DNA of 64,000 nt from Pseudomonas sp. HOU2 (GTDB lineage Bacteria > Pseudomonadota > Gammaproteobacteria > Pseudomonadales > Pseudomonadaceae). Positions 9,037-19,237 of the stretch are shown one piece after another. The stretch spans positions 2,480,001-2,544,000 of the forward strand of contig NZ_CP160398.1 of NCBI RefSeq assembly GCF_040729435.1, written 5' to 3'. The translations under genes and the position numbers were made by a program. Each line of letters begins with the position of its first letter. Position 1 is the first letter of the stretch. Below the pieces are notes generated by a model. That model ran no database searches and was not told where the DNA came from. It saw only the letters and a program-made list of their open reading frames with translations.

Positions 9037-9676
9037 CGCTGCTCAGATGATGCTCGCCCCAACGCGGCAGCATGTCCTGTGGAATGCCCAACAGATTGAG
9101 AATCCGTGCGACGACGAAATCGATCAGGTCGTCGATGGTCTGCGGCTGGTGATAGAAACCCGGCGAGGCCGGCAGAATGGTCACGCCCATGTTCGACAGC
9201 TTGAGCATGTGCTCCAGATGAATGCTCGAATACGGCGCTTCGCGCGGCACCAGGATCAACTGGCGGCGCTCCTTCAAGGTGACGTCCGCCGCGCGCTCGA
9301 TCAGATTGTTGCAGGCACCGGTGGCAATCGCCGACAAGGTGCCGGTGGAACACGGCACCACCACCATCGCCGCTGGCGCGCCGGAGCCCGAGGCTACCGG
9401 CGACATCCAGTCTTCCTTGCCGTAAACGCGGATCTGCCCGGCGGCCGCCCCGGTGTATTCGGTGAGGAACGCCTGCATCATCTGCGGTTTGGCCGGCAGC
9501 GTGACATCGGTCTCGGTGGCCATCACCAGTTGCGCAGCCTTGGAGATCAGGAAGTGCACTTCGCGATCTTCACGCACCAGGCAATCGAGCAGGCGCAAAC
9601 CGTACTGCGCGCCGGACGCGCCGGTCATCGCCAGCGTGATGCGTTCCGGGCCGCCGTTCTGGGAAAAAGTGTTCAT
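9029..9676 (-). CDS. ubiX: flavin prenyltransferase UbiX
   Basis: A 215-residue UbiX, which joins dimethylallyl phosphate to FMN to make the prenylated flavin needed by UbiD decarboxylase in ubiquinone synthesis. Seen: the FMN-binding start [34 protein letters not shown], and [17 protein letters not shown], all classic for the family. The frame is open far upstream, but the ATG at 9676 overlaps the mpl stop in ATGA and gives the right length. Confidence 0.96.
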   Translation of the reverse strand: MNTFSQNGGPERITLAMTGASGAQYGLRLLDCLVREDREVHFLISKAAQLVMATETDVTLPAKPQMMQAFLTEYTGAAAGQIRVYGKEDWMSPVASGSGAPAAMVVVPCSTGTLSAIATGACNNLIERAADVTLKERRQLILVPREAPYSSIHLEHMLKLSNMGVTILPASPGFYHQPQTIDDLIDFVVARILNLLGIPQDMLPRWGEHHLSSDE

Positions 9677-11022
9677 TGCAGCGCCTCGGCGAGTTTGCCG
9701 TGCAGGCCGCCGAAGCCACCGTTGCTCATGATCACCACGTGAGTGCCGGGCTGGGCCTGGCTTTTCACGCGTTCGATGATGCCTTCCAGCGAGTCGCTGA
9801 CGATCGATGGCACGCTGCACAGTGCGGCGGTGGCGCCCAGATCCCAACCGAGGTTGGCCGGGGCGTACCAGATCACCTGATCGGCATCGACCACGCTGTC
9901 GGGCAGGCCATCGCGGTGCGCGCCGAGCTTCATCGAGTTGGAGCGCGGTTCGATGATCGCGATCAGCGGTGCGTCGCCGATGCGCTTGCGCAGACCGTCG
10001 AGGGTGGTGGCGATGGCGGTCGGGTGGTGGGCGAAGTCGTCGTAGATGGTGATGCCGCGCACTTCGGCGACTTTCTCCATGCGGCGTTTGACGTTCTTGA
10101 ACGCGCTCAACCCGGCGATGCCCATCGATGGCACCACACCGACATGCCGCGCCGCTGCCAGCGCGGCCAGGGCGTTGGCGACGTTGTGCTGACCGGTCAA
10201 CTCCCATTCCACGGTGCCCTGGGACACGCCTTCGAACATCACTTCGAACGCCGAGCCATCGTCCTTGAGCAACTTGACCTGCCACTGACCGCCGACACCG
10301 GTGGTTTGCACCGGGGTCCAGCAACCCATTTCGATCACGCGCTGCAAGGCAGGTTCGGTGGTCGGGTGAATCACCAGACCTTCACTCGGAATGGTTCGCA
10401 CCAAATGGTGGAACTGCCGCTCGATGGCCGACAGATCGGGGAAGATGTCGGCGTGATCGAACTCAAGGTTGTTGAGGATCGCGGTGCGTGGACGGTAGTG
10501 GACAAACTTCGAACGCTTGTCGAAGAACGCGCTGTCGTACTCGTCAGCCTCGATCACGAAAAACGGCGTACCGCCCAGACGTGCCGACACCGAGAAGTTC
10601 TGCGGCACGCCGCCGATCAGGAACCCCGGGCTCATGCCGGCGTGTTCCAGGACCCAGGCGAGCATGCTGCTGGTGGTGGTCTTGCCGTGCGTACCGGCAA
10701 CCGCCAGCACCCAGCGCCCTTGCAACACGTGATCGGCCAGCCATTGCGGGCCGGAAACGTACGGCAGGCCTTTGTTCAGCACATACTCCACCGCCGGGTT
10801 GCCGCGGGACATGGCGTTGCCGATTACCACCAGATCCGGCGCCGGATCAAGCTGGGCCGGGTCATAACCCTGGGTCAGTTGAATGCCCTGGGCCTCCAGC
10901 TGCGTGCTCATCGGCGGATAGACGTTGGCGTCGGAGCCGGTCACGTGATGGCCCAGCTCTTTGGCCAGAACCGCCATCGAGCCCATGAAAGTCCCGCAGA
11001 TACCCAGAATATGAATGTGCAT
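9673..11022 (-). CDS. mpl: UDP-N-acetylmuramate:L-Ala-gamma-D-Glu-meso-DAP ligase
   Basis: A 449-residue Mur-ligase-family enzyme that attaches recycled murein tripeptide to UDP-MurNAc in the cytoplasm. It begins [15 protein letters not shown], as in Mpl, and has the ATP loop [11 protein letters not shown] (110-120) plus [11 protein letters not shown] further on. Eighteen extra in-frame codons upstream (to 11076) lack conserved sequence and are left out. Co-transcribed with ubiX by a 4-base overlap. Confidence 0.96.
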   Translation of the reverse strand: MHIHILGICGTFMGSMAVLAKELGHHVTGSDANVYPPMSTQLEAQGIQLTQGYDPAQLDPAPDLVVIGNAMSRGNPAVEYVLNKGLPYVSGPQWLADHVLQGRWVLAVAGTHGKTTTSSMLAWVLEHAGMSPGFLIGGVPQNFSVSARLGGTPFFVIEADEYDSAFFDKRSKFVHYRPRTAILNNLEFDHADIFPDLSAIERQFHHLVRTIPSEGLVIHPTTEPALQRVIEMGCWTPVQTTGVGGQWQVKLLKDDGSAFEVMFEGVSQGTVEWELTGQHNVANALAALAAARHVGVVPSMGIAGLSAFKNVKRRMEKVAEVRGITIYDDFAHHPTAIATTLDGLRKRIGDAPLIAIIEPRSNSMKLGAHRDGLPDSVVDADQVIWYAPANLGWDLGATAALCSVPSIVSDSLEGIIERVKSQAQPGTHVVIMSNGGFGGLHGKLAEALQ

Positions 11023-11117
11023 AGTCGACCTCGTAAAACATGGCCGCAGGTTAGCGCAGGGAGGGGGAAATCGCACTCTTTAGCTGATCACCATCACCCC
11101 ACGATCACTACCCCCCC

Positions 11118-11198
11118 TGTAGGAGCTGCCGAAGGCGGCGATCTTTTGATCTTGTTCTTTACAGGATCAAAAGATCGCCGCCTTCGGCAGCTCCTACA
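11118..11198. repeat. REP-type inverted pair, family A, compensated variant
   Basis: TGTAGGAGCTGCCGAAGGCG and its perfect complement. Here the usual GGCTGCGATC is GGCGGCGATC on one arm and the matching base is changed on the other, so pairing is kept. It lies between eatR and mpl. Confidence 0.9.
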
Positions 11199-11205
11199 GG
11201 GGGAT

Positions 11206-13119
11206 TTATGCGGTTCGGGCGATGCCGTGTTTGCGCAGCTTTCTGTAGAGGGTGTTGCGACTCACGCCGAGTTGCTCGGCGGTGTGGGTCATGTGCCAGC
11301 GCGTTTGCTCCAGCGCATTGAGCAACGCCAGTCGCTCGGCGTCTTCCAGCGGATGCTCGGACTCAACCGACGTCAGCGCAAGCGTCGGACGCCCCTGCCG
11401 AATCATCGCCGGCAAATCCTCAAGGCCGATTCGCCCGTCATCACACAACGCCGCCAGCGTGCGCAGGACATTGCGCAACTGCCGCACGTTGCCCGGCCAG
11501 TTGAAGGCCAGCAACGCTCGCCGCGCCGGTTCGTCGATCACAATCACTTCGCCGCCCGCCTCCTCGGCCAGCAGAAAATCCAGCAACTGCGATTTATCAC
11601 TGCGTTCGCGCAGCGCCGGCAACGCGACTTCGAGGCCATTGAGCCGGTAATACAGATCTTCGCGGAAGCTGCCGTCTTCGACCCGTTCCAGCAGATTGCG
11701 GTGCGTGGCGCTGATGATCCGCACGTTGACCGCCTCCGGTTCGCCGCCAATCGGCACCACCTGCCGGTCTTCCAGCACTCGCAACAAGCGAGTTTGCAAC
11801 GCCAGCGGCATGTCGCCGATTTCATCAAGAAACAGCGTGCCGCCATCGGCCTGCTGCAGCTTGCCGCGCATGCCGTCCTTGCGTGCGCCGGTGAAACTGC
11901 CGCCGCGATAACCGAACAGTTCGCTCTCGATCAGGCTCTCGGGAATCGCCGCGCAATTGAGCGCGACAAAGGCTTTGTTGGCGCGCTGGCTGGCGTGATG
12001 CACAGCCTTGGCAAAGGCTTCCTTGCCGGAGCCGGTTTCGCCATTGATCAGCAGCGGCACGTCGCGTTCGAATACCCGCAACGCCTTGCGGAAATCCGCT
12101 TGCAGCGCCGCGTCACCGAGGCAAATGCCCACCAGCGCTTGAGGCTTGGCCACGACCGGGGCCGGCAGGATCGGCGCCGGCTTGCGCGATTCGCCGCGCA
12201 GCAAGGCAAACAGATGCCGGCCGTCGCGGGTGCGCAGCGGCCAACTGGCGCTGGCATTGGCGCTGGCACGACCGAGCAACTCGTCCAGCGAACAATCGAA
12301 AAATGCTTCCACCGGTTTGCCGAGCAAACCACCGCGAATATGCCCGAGCAGGTTCAGCGCGCTCTGGTTGACCGCGCTGATCCGCCCTTCGCCGTCAAAC
12401 GCCAGCAGCCCTTCGCTGAACAAGCCGACGGATTCGGCCTGCAAGTGAAAACGCAGCAGCCACTGGTTATCGAAGCAGCGCAGGAAATAGCAGCTCTCGA
12501 TCATCTTCGCCGACAGATTGACCAGCGCCATGGTGTGGAACTGGCTCTGGCGCGAGACATCGTGGCGCGCCGAGGATACATCGAGTACCGCGAGCAGTTC
12601 GCCGTGCGGGTCGAACACCGGGCTCGCCGAGCAGGTCAGGCCGGTGTGGCGGCCGCGAAAGTGTTCGTCCTGATGGATGGTCAGCGCCTGGCGCTCGACC
12701 AGACAGGTGCCGATGCCGTTGGTGCCTTCGCAGGCTTCGCTCCAGTCGGCGCCGAGCCAGAGGCCGGCCCGTTCGAATATCTTGCGCTCGGCAGGTGCGG
12801 TGACGCAGTTGAGGATCACCCCGCGCGCATCGGTCAGCAGCACCGCATGACCGGCGCCGGACAGTTGCTGATGCAGGCTGCTCATTTCATTGCCGGCGAT
12901 CTGTAACACCTGTTGCAGACGTTCGCGGCTTTCGAGCACGCGCCCGTGTTCGAGCACGGTGGGCGCCATGGTCAGGGCCGGATCGAGGTGATAGTCCTCG
13001 AGACAGCGCAGCCACGAGCGGGCAATCGACGGATCGGCACCGGGCCCGTGCAGGTGCGGCTTGCCCTGACTGACAGTGAGAACCTGCTGGGCATGGCGAC
13101 TCAAATGGTTGTCGTGCAT
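11206..13119 (-). CDS. eatR: sigma-54 activator of ethanolamine catabolism (AcoR type)
   Basis: A 637-residue enhancer-binding protein. A GAF-type sensor domain spans roughly residues 60-210 (EACEGTNGIGTCL) and a PAS-like segment about 230-310. The AAA+ domain runs about 330-560, with Walker A GETGSGKE (360-367), a GSFTGA sigma-54 loop (407-412, normally GAFTGA) and Walker B LFLDEIGD. The C-terminal Fis-type helix-turn-helix is AEQLGVSRNTLYRKLRKHGI. It is divergent from the acetaldehyde dehydrogenase, ethanolamine permease and eutBC genes, the arrangement of PA4021 (EatR) in P. aeruginosa, which activates that cluster with RpoN. The role is by homology and synteny. Confidence 0.9.
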   Translation of the reverse strand: MHDNHLSRHAQQVLTVSQGKPHLHGPGADPSIARSWLRCLEDYHLDPALTMAPTVLEHGRVLESRERLQQVLQIAGNEMSSLHQQLSGAGHAVLLTDARGVILNCVTAPAERKIFERAGLWLGADWSEACEGTNGIGTCLVERQALTIHQDEHFRGRHTGLTCSASPVFDPHGELLAVLDVSSARHDVSRQSQFHTMALVNLSAKMIESCYFLRCFDNQWLLRFHLQAESVGLFSEGLLAFDGEGRISAVNQSALNLLGHIRGGLLGKPVEAFFDCSLDELLGRASANASASWPLRTRDGRHLFALLRGESRKPAPILPAPVVAKPQALVGICLGDAALQADFRKALRVFERDVPLLINGETGSGKEAFAKAVHHASQRANKAFVALNCAAIPESLIESELFGYRGGSFTGARKDGMRGKLQQADGGTLFLDEIGDMPLALQTRLLRVLEDRQVVPIGGEPEAVNVRIISATHRNLLERVEDGSFREDLYYRLNGLEVALPALRERSDKSQLLDFLLAEEAGGEVIVIDEPARRALLAFNWPGNVRQLRNVLRTLAALCDDGRIGLEDLPAMIRQGRPTLALTSVESEHPLEDAERLALLNALEQTRWHMTHTAEQLGVSRNTLYRKLRKHGIARTA

Positions 13120-13171
13120 TTCTTATTGTTCTCCCCGAAAGGTCGACCCTTCCAGACTACCAACACTGACC

Positions 13172-13283
13172 TGTGGCGAGGGAGCTTGCTCCCGCTCGAG
13201 TGCGAAGCGCTCGCCAAAGTATATGAGCGGTAAACATTTCAGGGCTGCTGCGCAGCCCAGCGGGAGCAAGCTCCCTCGCCACA
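13172..13283. repeat. REP-type inverted pair, family B
   Basis: TGTGGCGAGGGAGCTTGCTC and its complement flank an inner GCTGCGCAGCCC segment. It lies in the eatR to exaC divergent gap, upstream of the sigma-54 promoter. Confidence 0.9.
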
Positions 13284-13481
13284 ATAATCAACCACTGGGC
13301 GATTGGCAGTCAGCATCCTCCAGCCATCGGCGCATTGCAATGCTGGCAAGACCGGTCGGTCACAGGCTGTGCCAAATGCGGTACAAACTGTCACCCGCCC
13401 TGTACCGAAACCATCACAGCCTTCGCCCGCCCGTCCGACAAGAAATTCGCAAGGCCTTGATTTGCCTGCCCTGTACGGCAG

Positions 13482-13497
13482 TGGCCCGACCTTTGCT
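13482..13497 (+). promoter_or_regulatory. sigma-54 promoter of the aldehyde dehydrogenase gene
   Basis: TGGCCCGACCTTTGCT gives the required GG-N10-GC spacing (GG 13483-13484, GC 13495-13496), 66 bases before the ATG. The 443-base gap also holds a REP pair, a perfect 12-base palindrome GCATTGCAATGC (13332-13343) and the inverted repeat CGGTACA (13379-13385) / TGTACCG (13401-13407). Either could be an activator site. Confidence 0.7.
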
Positions 13498-13562
13498 CTA
13501 CGCTTATAGCAAGCGCACTTGCGCGTTTCTCTAATAAGTACAAAGCCAAGGAGAACAACATC

Positions 13563-15083
13563 ATGCGTTACGCTCACCCCGGTACTGAAGGCGCCAAAGT
13601 CTCGTTCAAGAGCAAGTACGGTAACTACATCGGCGGCGAGTTCGTCGCGCCTGTCAAAGGTCAGTACTTCACCAACACCTCGCCAGTGAATGGCCAGCCG
13701 ATTGCCGAATTCCCCCGCTCCACTGCCGAAGACATCGACAAGGCACTGGACGCCGCCCACGCCGCTGCCGATGCGTGGGGCGCCACTTCCGTGCAGGCGC
13801 GCTCGCTGATCCTGCTGAAAATCGCCGACCGCATCGAACAGAATCTCGAACTGCTGGCGATCACCGAAACCTGGGACAACGGCAAAGCCATCCGCGAAAC
13901 CCTCAATGCCGACATCCCGCTGGCCGCCGACCATTTCCGTTACTTCGCCGGGTGCCTGCGCGCCCAGGAAGGCAGTGCGGCCGAAATCGACGGCAACACC
14001 GTGGCCTATCACATCCATGAGCCGCTGGGCGTGGTCGGCCAGATCATTCCGTGGAACTTCCCGCTGCTGATGGCCGCGTGGAAACTCGCCCCGGCGCTGG
14101 CCGCCGGCAACTGCGTGGTACTCAAGCCGGCCGAGCAAACCCCGCTGGGCATCTGCGTGCTGATGGAGCTGATCGGTGATCTGCTGCCACCGGGCGTGCT
14201 CAACGTGGTGCAAGGTTTCGGCAAGGAAGCCGGCGAAGCGCTGGCCACCAGCAAACGCATCGCCAAGATCGCCTTCACCGGCTCGACCCCGGTCGGCTCG
14301 CACATCATGAAATGCGCCGCCGAGAACATCATTCCGTCCACCGTGGAACTGGGCGGCAAATCGCCGAACATCTTCTTCGAAGACATCATGCAGGCCGAAC
14401 CGACCTTCATCGACAAAGCCGCCGAAGGTCTGGTGCTGGCATTCTTCAACCAGGGCGAAGTCTGCACCTGCCCGTCCCGCGCACTGGTGCAGGAATCGAT
14501 CTACGACGAATTCATGCAAGTGGTGATGAAGAAAGTCCTGCAGATCAAACGTGGCGACCCGCTGGACACCGACACCATGGTTGGCGCGCAGGCGTCCGAA
14601 CAGCAATTCGACAAGATCCTGTCGTACCTGGAAATCGCCAAGGGTGAAGGCGCCGAGCTGCTGACCGGCGGCAAGGTGGAAAAACTCGAAGGCAACCTAG
14701 CGACCGGCTATTACATCCAGCCGACCCTGCTCAAGGGCACCAACAAAATGCGCGTGTTCCAGGAAGAAATCTTCGGCCCGGTGGTAAGCATCACCACCTT
14801 CAAGGACGAAGCCGAAGCCCTCGCCATCGCCAACGACACCGAGTTCGGCCTCGGCGCCGGCCTGTGGACCCGCGACATCAACCGCGCCTACCGCATGGGC
14901 CGCGCGATCAAGGCCGGTCGCGTGTGGACCAACTGCTACCACCTGTACCCGGCGCACGCCGCGTTCGGCGGGTACAAGAAGTCTGGCGTCGGCCGTGAAA
15001 CCCACAAGATGATGCTCGATCACTATCAGCAGACGAAAAACCTGCTGGTGAGCTACGACATCAATCCGTTGGGCTTCTTCTAA
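13563..15083 (+). CDS. exaC: NAD-dependent acetaldehyde dehydrogenase (ExaC type)
   Basis: A 506-residue class I aldehyde dehydrogenase. Active-site residues are present: N165 in PWNFP, E262 in VELGGKSPN and the nucleophile C301 in [11 protein letters not shown]. Length and N-terminus match the ExaC/AcoD group. In this cluster it should oxidise the acetaldehyde released by EutBC to acetate. A strong AAGGAG site lies before the start at 13563. A sigma-54 promoter upstream and eatR next door point to ethanolamine (or acetaldehyde) induction. The same enzyme type also serves ethanol or hydrazone oxidation, so a wider role is possible. Confidence 0.93.
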   Translation: MRYAHPGTEGAKVSFKSKYGNYIGGEFVAPVKGQYFTNTSPVNGQPIAEFPRSTAEDIDKALDAAHAAADAWGATSVQARSLILLKIADRIEQNLELLAITETWDNGKAIRETLNADIPLAADHFRYFAGCLRAQEGSAAEIDGNTVAYHIHEPLGVVGQIIPWNFPLLMAAWKLAPALAAGNCVVLKPAEQTPLGICVLMELIGDLLPPGVLNVVQGFGKEAGEALATSKRIAKIAFTGSTPVGSHIMKCAAENIIPSTVELGGKSPNIFFEDIMQAEPTFIDKAAEGLVLAFFNQGEVCTCPSRALVQESIYDEFMQVVMKKVLQIKRGDPLDTDTMVGAQASEQQFDKILSYLEIAKGEGAELLTGGKVEKLEGNLATGYYIQPTLLKGTNKMRVFQEEIFGPVVSITTFKDEAEALAIANDTEFGLGAGLWTRDINRAYRMGRAIKAGRVWTNCYHLYPAHAAFGGYKKSGVGRETHKMMLDHYQQTKNLLVSYDINPLGFF

Positions 15084-15090
15084 AACCCGG

Positions 15091-15116
15091 GGCGACGCAG
15101 GTATTTCTGTGTTGCC
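15091..15116. promoter_or_regulatory. candidate activator-binding inverted repeat upstream of eat
   Basis: GGCGACGCAG (15091-15100) and CTGTGTTGCC (15107-15116) match as inverted arms at 8 of 10 positions across a 6-base spacer. The site is about 140 bases upstream of the eat sigma-54 promoter, a usual enhancer distance. It could instead be a transcription end for exaC. Confidence 0.3.
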
Positions 15117-15128
15117 CTCCAAATAGCT

Positions 15129-15218
15129 ATCGCTGGCAAGCCAGCTCCCACAGGGATCTTTGCAGATCTCGATAACGGGAACACCACAGATACCTGTGGG
15201 AGCTGGCTTGCCAGCGAT
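15129..15218. repeat. REP-type inverted pair, family C (CTGTGGGAGCTGGCTTGCCAGCGAT)
   Basis: Two 26-base arms are exact complements (15129-15154 and 15193-15218). It fills much of the 303-base exaC-eat gap. Confidence 0.9.
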
Positions 15219-15256
15219 GGCGTCCTCAATGACACAACCCCAAGGCCTGGCCGCTC

Positions 15257-15271
15257 TGGCACGGCCCTTGC
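15257..15271 (+). promoter_or_regulatory. sigma-54 promoter of eat
   Basis: TGGCACGGCCCTTGC is a full match to the TGGCAC-N5-TTGC consensus with GG-N10-GC spacing. It lies about 115 bases before the permease ATG. It is probably driven by EatR. Confidence 0.8.
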
Positions 15272-15386
15272 GTACCCGTCATTCAGGTTTTGCACAGAAA
15301 CTGCCGCTGCGTGAACAGCATCCATCCACCTTAACCGCTGCACCCGAAAGTCCAACAGATCGAACAATAAAAAACAGAGAGGACTT

Positions 15387-16757
15387 ATGACTTCCACCAC
15401 ACAGCTCAAACCCACACTCGGCACCCTGCACCTCTGGGGCATTGCCGTCGGCCTGGTGATTTCCGGCGAATATTTCGGCTGGAGTTACGGCTGGGGCACC
15501 GCGGGCACCCTCGGATTTCTGGTCACGGCGCTGATGGTCGCGACCATGTACACCTGCTTCATCTTCAGTTTCACCGAACTGACCACCGCGATTCCCCACG
15601 CGGGCGGGCCGTTTGCCTACAGCCGCCGGGCGTTCGGCGAGAAAGGCGGATTGATCGCCGGCATCGCCACGCTGATCGAATTTGTTTTCGCCCCTCCGGC
15701 GATTGCCATGGCCATCGGCGCCTACCTCAACGTGCAGTACCCGGAGCTTGATCCGAAGGTCGCGGCGGTCGGCGCGTACTTCGTGTTCATGACCCTGAAC
15801 ATCCTCGGCGTCAGCATTGCCGCGACTTTTGAGCTGGTGGTCACCGTGCTGGCGGTCGCCGAACTGCTGGTGTTCATGGGTGTGGTCGCGCCGGGCTTCA
15901 GCTTCAGCAATTTCGTGCTCAACGGCTGGTCGGGCGCCAACGAGTTCACCCTGGGCTCGATCCCCGGAATCTTTGCGGCGATCCCGTTCGCGATCTGGTT
16001 TTTCCTTGCCATCGAAGGCGCGGCCATGGCGGCCGAAGAAGCCAAGGACCCGAAACGCACGATTCCCAAGGCCTACGTCAGCGGCATCCTGACCCTGGTA
16101 TTCCTCGCCATCGGCGTAATGGTGATGGCCGGCGGCGTCGGCGACTGGCGCCAACTGTCGAACATCAACGACCCGCTGCCACAGGCAATGAAAGCGGTGG
16201 TCGGCAACAACTCATCGTGGATGCACATGCTGGTGTGGATCGGTCTGTTTGGTCTGGTAGCGAGTTTCCACGGGATCATCCTCGGTTACTCGCGGCAGTT
16301 CTTCGCCCTCGCCCGCGCCGGTTACCTGCCGAAAAGCCTGGCCAAGCTGTCGCGCTTCCAGACCCCGCACCGGGCGATTCTGGCCGGTGGCGTGATCGGT
16401 ATCGCGGCGATTTACAGCGATGGTCTGGTCAACCTGCAAGGCATGACCCTGACGGCCGCGATGATCACCATGTCGGTGTTCGGCGCGATCGTGATGTACA
16501 TCATCAGCATGCTCAGCCTGTTCAAACTGCGCAAAACCGAACCGAACCTGGAACGCACCTTCCGCGCCCCGGGCTATCCGGTGGTGCCGGCGATTGCGCT
16601 GTTTCTGGCGGTGGTGTGCCTGGTGGCGATGGCGTGGTTCAACACGCTGATCGGTTGTGTGTTCCTGGGCTTCATGGCCGCTGGTTATCTGTACTTTCAG
16701 CTCACCGCCAAACAACGCGCCGACGCCCCGGCAGACGCTATGCTCGAAAGTATCTAG
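15387..16757 (+). CDS. eat: ethanolamine permease (APC superfamily)
   Basis: A 456-residue transporter with about twelve hydrophobic segments of the amino acid-polyamine-organocation superfamily. The N-terminal GIAVGLVISGEYFGWSYGWG is typical of the ethanolamine permease group, and AIEGAAMAAEEAKDP is the conserved APC segment after transmembrane helix 6. It sits between the acetaldehyde dehydrogenase and eutB, matching the eat-eutBC order in P. aeruginosa. GAGAGGA precedes the ATG. The sigma-54 promoter upstream is near perfect. Confidence 0.93.
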   Translation: MTSTTQLKPTLGTLHLWGIAVGLVISGEYFGWSYGWGTAGTLGFLVTALMVATMYTCFIFSFTELTTAIPHAGGPFAYSRRAFGEKGGLIAGIATLIEFVFAPPAIAMAIGAYLNVQYPELDPKVAAVGAYFVFMTLNILGVSIAATFELVVTVLAVAELLVFMGVVAPGFSFSNFVLNGWSGANEFTLGSIPGIFAAIPFAIWFFLAIEGAAMAAEEAKDPKRTIPKAYVSGILTLVFLAIGVMVMAGGVGDWRQLSNINDPLPQAMKAVVGNNSSWMHMLVWIGLFGLVASFHGIILGYSRQFFALARAGYLPKSLAKLSRFQTPHRAILAGGVIGIAAIYSDGLVNLQGMTLTAAMITMSVFGAIVMYIISMLSLFKLRKTEPNLERTFRAPGYPVVPAIALFLAVVCLVAMAWFNTLIGCVFLGFMAAGYLYFQLTAKQRADAPADAMLESI

Positions 16758-16785
16758 TTGCCATATAACAGTGCGTAGCGCCCCA

Positions 16786-16871
16786 TGTAGGAGCTGCCGA
16801 AGGCTGCGATCTTTTGATCTTGTTTTTAGAAAATCAAAGTCAAAAGATCGCAGCCTTCGGCAGCTCCTACA
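16786..16871. repeat. REP-type inverted pair, family A
   Basis: The TGTAGGAGCTGCCGAAGGCT unit and its complement form a long hairpin between eat and eutB, inside the presumed operon. It could lower read-through or stabilise the upstream message. Confidence 0.9.
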
Positions 16872-16898
16872 GGGGTGTATCAATTACAGGAGGACAGC

Positions 16899-18293
16899 AT
16901 GGTCGCATTTGCCCATTCCGTCGGCGCCCAGACCTACCGCTTCGACAGCCTCAAGGACGTCATGGCCAAGGCCAGCCCGGCGCGCTCCGGTGACTTTCTG
17001 GCCGGCGTTGCCGCGCTCAATGACGGCGAACGCGTGGCTGCACAAATGGCGCTGGCCGACATCCCGCTCACGCATTTTCTGCAGGAAGCGCTGATTCCCT
17101 ATGAGACCGATGAAGTCACCCGACTGATCATCGACACCCACGACAAACAAGCCTTCGCCGTGGTCAGCCACCTCACCGTCGGCGGCTTCCGCGACTGGCT
17201 GCTCAGCGACGCCGCTGACGAAACCAGCCTGCGCGCCCTCGCTCCCGGCCTGACGCCGGAAATGGTCGCCGCCGTGTCGAAAATCATGCGCGTGCAGGAT
17301 CTGGTGCTGGTGGCGCAGAAGATCCGCGTGGTCACAAAATTTCGCGGCACCCTCGGCCTGCGCGGACGCCTGTCGACCCGCCTGCAACCCAATCATCCGA
17401 CCGATGAGCCATCCGGCATCGCCGCGAGCATTCTCGACGGTCTGCTGTACGGCAATGGCGACGCAATGATCGGAATCAACCCGGCCACCGACAGCATCGC
17501 CTCGATCTGCGCGATGCTGGAGATGCTCGACGCGATCATCCAGCGCTATGACATCCCGACCCAGGCCTGCGTGCTGACCCACGTCACCACCTCGATCGAG
17601 GCGATCAACCGTGGCGTGCCGCTGGACCTGGTGTTCCAGTCGATTGCCGGCACCGAAGCGGCCAACGCCAGTTTCGGCATCAACCTCAACGTATTGCAGG
17701 AAGGCTATGACGCCGGGCTGAGCCTGAAGCGCGGCACTCTCGGGCAGAACCTGATGTATTTCGAGACCGGTCAGGGCAGCGCGCTGTCGGCCAACGCCCA
17801 CCATGGCGTCGATCAGCAGACCTGCGAAACCCGGGCCTACGCCGTGGCGCGGCATTTCAAGCCATTTTTGGTGAACACCGTGGTCGGCTTCATCGGCCCG
17901 GAATACCTCTATAACGGCAAGCAGATCATCCGCGCTGGCCTCGAAGATCATTTCTGCGGCAAGTTGCTCGGCGTGCCGATGGGCTGTGATATCTGCTACA
18001 CCAACCACGCCGAAGCCGATCAGGACGACATGGACACCCTGCTGACCCTGCTCGGTGTGGCCGGGATCAACTTCATCATGGGCATCCCCGGCTCCGACGA
18101 CATCATGCTTAACTACCAGACCACCTCGTTTCACGACGCGCTCTACGCCCGCCAGACCCTGGGCCTGAAACCGGCGCCGGAGTTCGAGCAATGGCTGGCG
18201 AACATGGGCATTTTCACCCAGGCGGACGGCAAGGTTCGCTTTGGCAACAACCTGCCGCCGGCCTTTCGCCAGGCGCTGGCGCAACTGGGATGA
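16899..18293 (+). CDS. eutB: ethanolamine ammonia-lyase large subunit
   Basis: A 464-residue catalytic subunit of the adenosylcobalamin-dependent ethanolamine ammonia-lyase, which turns ethanolamine into acetaldehyde and ammonia. Conserved stretches include [39 protein letters not shown] and [14 protein letters not shown]. The ATG at 16899 has AGGAGG in front; eight earlier in-frame codons from 16875 are rejected. The stop overlaps the eutC start. No microcompartment genes are nearby, so this is the short, soluble ethanolamine pathway. The B12 uptake genes at 42-45 kb would supply the cofactor. Confidence 0.97.
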   Translation: MVAFAHSVGAQTYRFDSLKDVMAKASPARSGDFLAGVAALNDGERVAAQMALADIPLTHFLQEALIPYETDEVTRLIIDTHDKQAFAVVSHLTVGGFRDWLLSDAADETSLRALAPGLTPEMVAAVSKIMRVQDLVLVAQKIRVVTKFRGTLGLRGRLSTRLQPNHPTDEPSGIAASILDGLLYGNGDAMIGINPATDSIASICAMLEMLDAIIQRYDIPTQACVLTHVTTSIEAINRGVPLDLVFQSIAGTEAANASFGINLNVLQEGYDAGLSLKRGTLGQNLMYFETGQGSALSANAHHGVDQQTCETRAYAVARHFKPFLVNTVVGFIGPEYLYNGKQIIRAGLEDHFCGKLLGVPMGCDICYTNHAEADQDDMDTLLTLLGVAGINFIMGIPGSDDIMLNYQTTSFHDALYARQTLGLKPAPEFEQWLANMGIFTQADGKVRFGNNLPPAFRQALAQLG

Positions 18294-19123
18294 GTGTGAT
18301 GGACAAACCGCCTGTCGACCCGCAAAACCCTTGGCTGGAGCTGCGCCGCCTGACCCCGGCGCGCATCGCTCTGGGCCGCACCGGCACCAGCCTGCCAACC
18401 CGCGCACAACTGGATTTCCAGTTCGCCCACGCCCAGGCGCGGGATGCGGTGCATCTGCCGTTCGACCACGCCGGGCTCAGCGCACAATTGAACGAACGCG
18501 GGCGCGAGACCTTGTTGCTGCACAGCGCGGCGACCGATCGCAACAGCTACCTGCAACGCCCGGATCTGGGACGCAAGCTCAGCGACGCCTCGGCGCAGAC
18601 CCTGCGGGATTACGCTGCGGCGCGCTCCGGCGGGGTCGATCTGGCGATTGTGGTGGCGGACGGTTTGTCGGCATTGGCGGTGCATCGGCATACCCTGCCG
18701 TTTCTGACCCGCCTGGAGGAGCAGATGAGCGCCGACGGTTGGTCAGTTGCCCCCGTGGTGCTAGTGGAACAGGGTCGAGTTGCCATTGGTGACGAGATCG
18801 GTCAGTTGCTGGGCGCAAAAATGCTCGTGATGCTGATCGGAGAGCGTCCGGGCCTCAGCTCGCCCGACAGCCTCGGTTTATATTTCACCTACAATCCAAA
18901 AGTCGGGCTGACTGATGCCTACCGCAATTGCATCTCCAATGTGCGGCTTGAAGGCTTGAGTTACGGCATGGCGGCGCATCGTTTGCTGTATCTGATGCGC
19001 GAAGCCTGCCGGCGGCAGCTGTCGGGGGTCAATCTGAAGGACGAAGCACAGGTGCAGACGCTGGAGTCGGACGCCGGTGCGGACATGAAGGGAAACTTCC
19101 TGCTCGATCCGCCCACAACCTGA
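18290..19123 (+). CDS. eutC: ethanolamine ammonia-lyase small subunit
   Basis: A 277-residue EutC, which binds cobalamin together with EutB. Seen: [34 protein letters not shown] near the start, the [10 protein letters not shown] segment, and [15 protein letters not shown] followed by RNCISNVR, all typical of the family. The ATG at 18290 overlaps the eutB stop in ATGA; a second in-frame ATG at 18299 is an alternative. Confidence 0.96.
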   Translation: MSVMDKPPVDPQNPWLELRRLTPARIALGRTGTSLPTRAQLDFQFAHAQARDAVHLPFDHAGLSAQLNERGRETLLLHSAATDRNSYLQRPDLGRKLSDASAQTLRDYAAARSGGVDLAIVVADGLSALAVHRHTLPFLTRLEEQMSADGWSVAPVVLVEQGRVAIGDEIGQLLGAKMLVMLIGERPGLSSPDSLGLYFTYNPKVGLTDAYRNCISNVRLEGLSYGMAAHRLLYLMREACRRQLSGVNLKDEAQVQTLESDAGADMKGNFLLDPPTT

Positions 19124-19237
19124 ACCGTTTCCGCATTGCGTTTCTGCGCTGCTTTCAGGCAGGATCGACGCACGGCCGCAGGGTTTCCCATCGCCGTCAG
19201 AGCAGTTGAAGACAGCCACTTGAAGACGAGACCTATC

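Noticed and set aside
9676..12906. A 1076-codon open frame on the plus strand
   Set aside because: It lies antisense to mpl and eatR, both clear genes; long antisense frames are common in GC-rich DNA and it shows no recognisable domain.
13482..13497. Sigma-54 match in the exaC gap taken as a promoter of eatR
   Set aside because: The element points toward exaC; activators of this type are usually read from a separate sigma-70 promoter.
15129..15218. Possible CRISPR-like repeat arrays
   Set aside because: Repeats occur as single inverted pairs scattered over the window, not as direct repeats with regular spacers; no cas genes.
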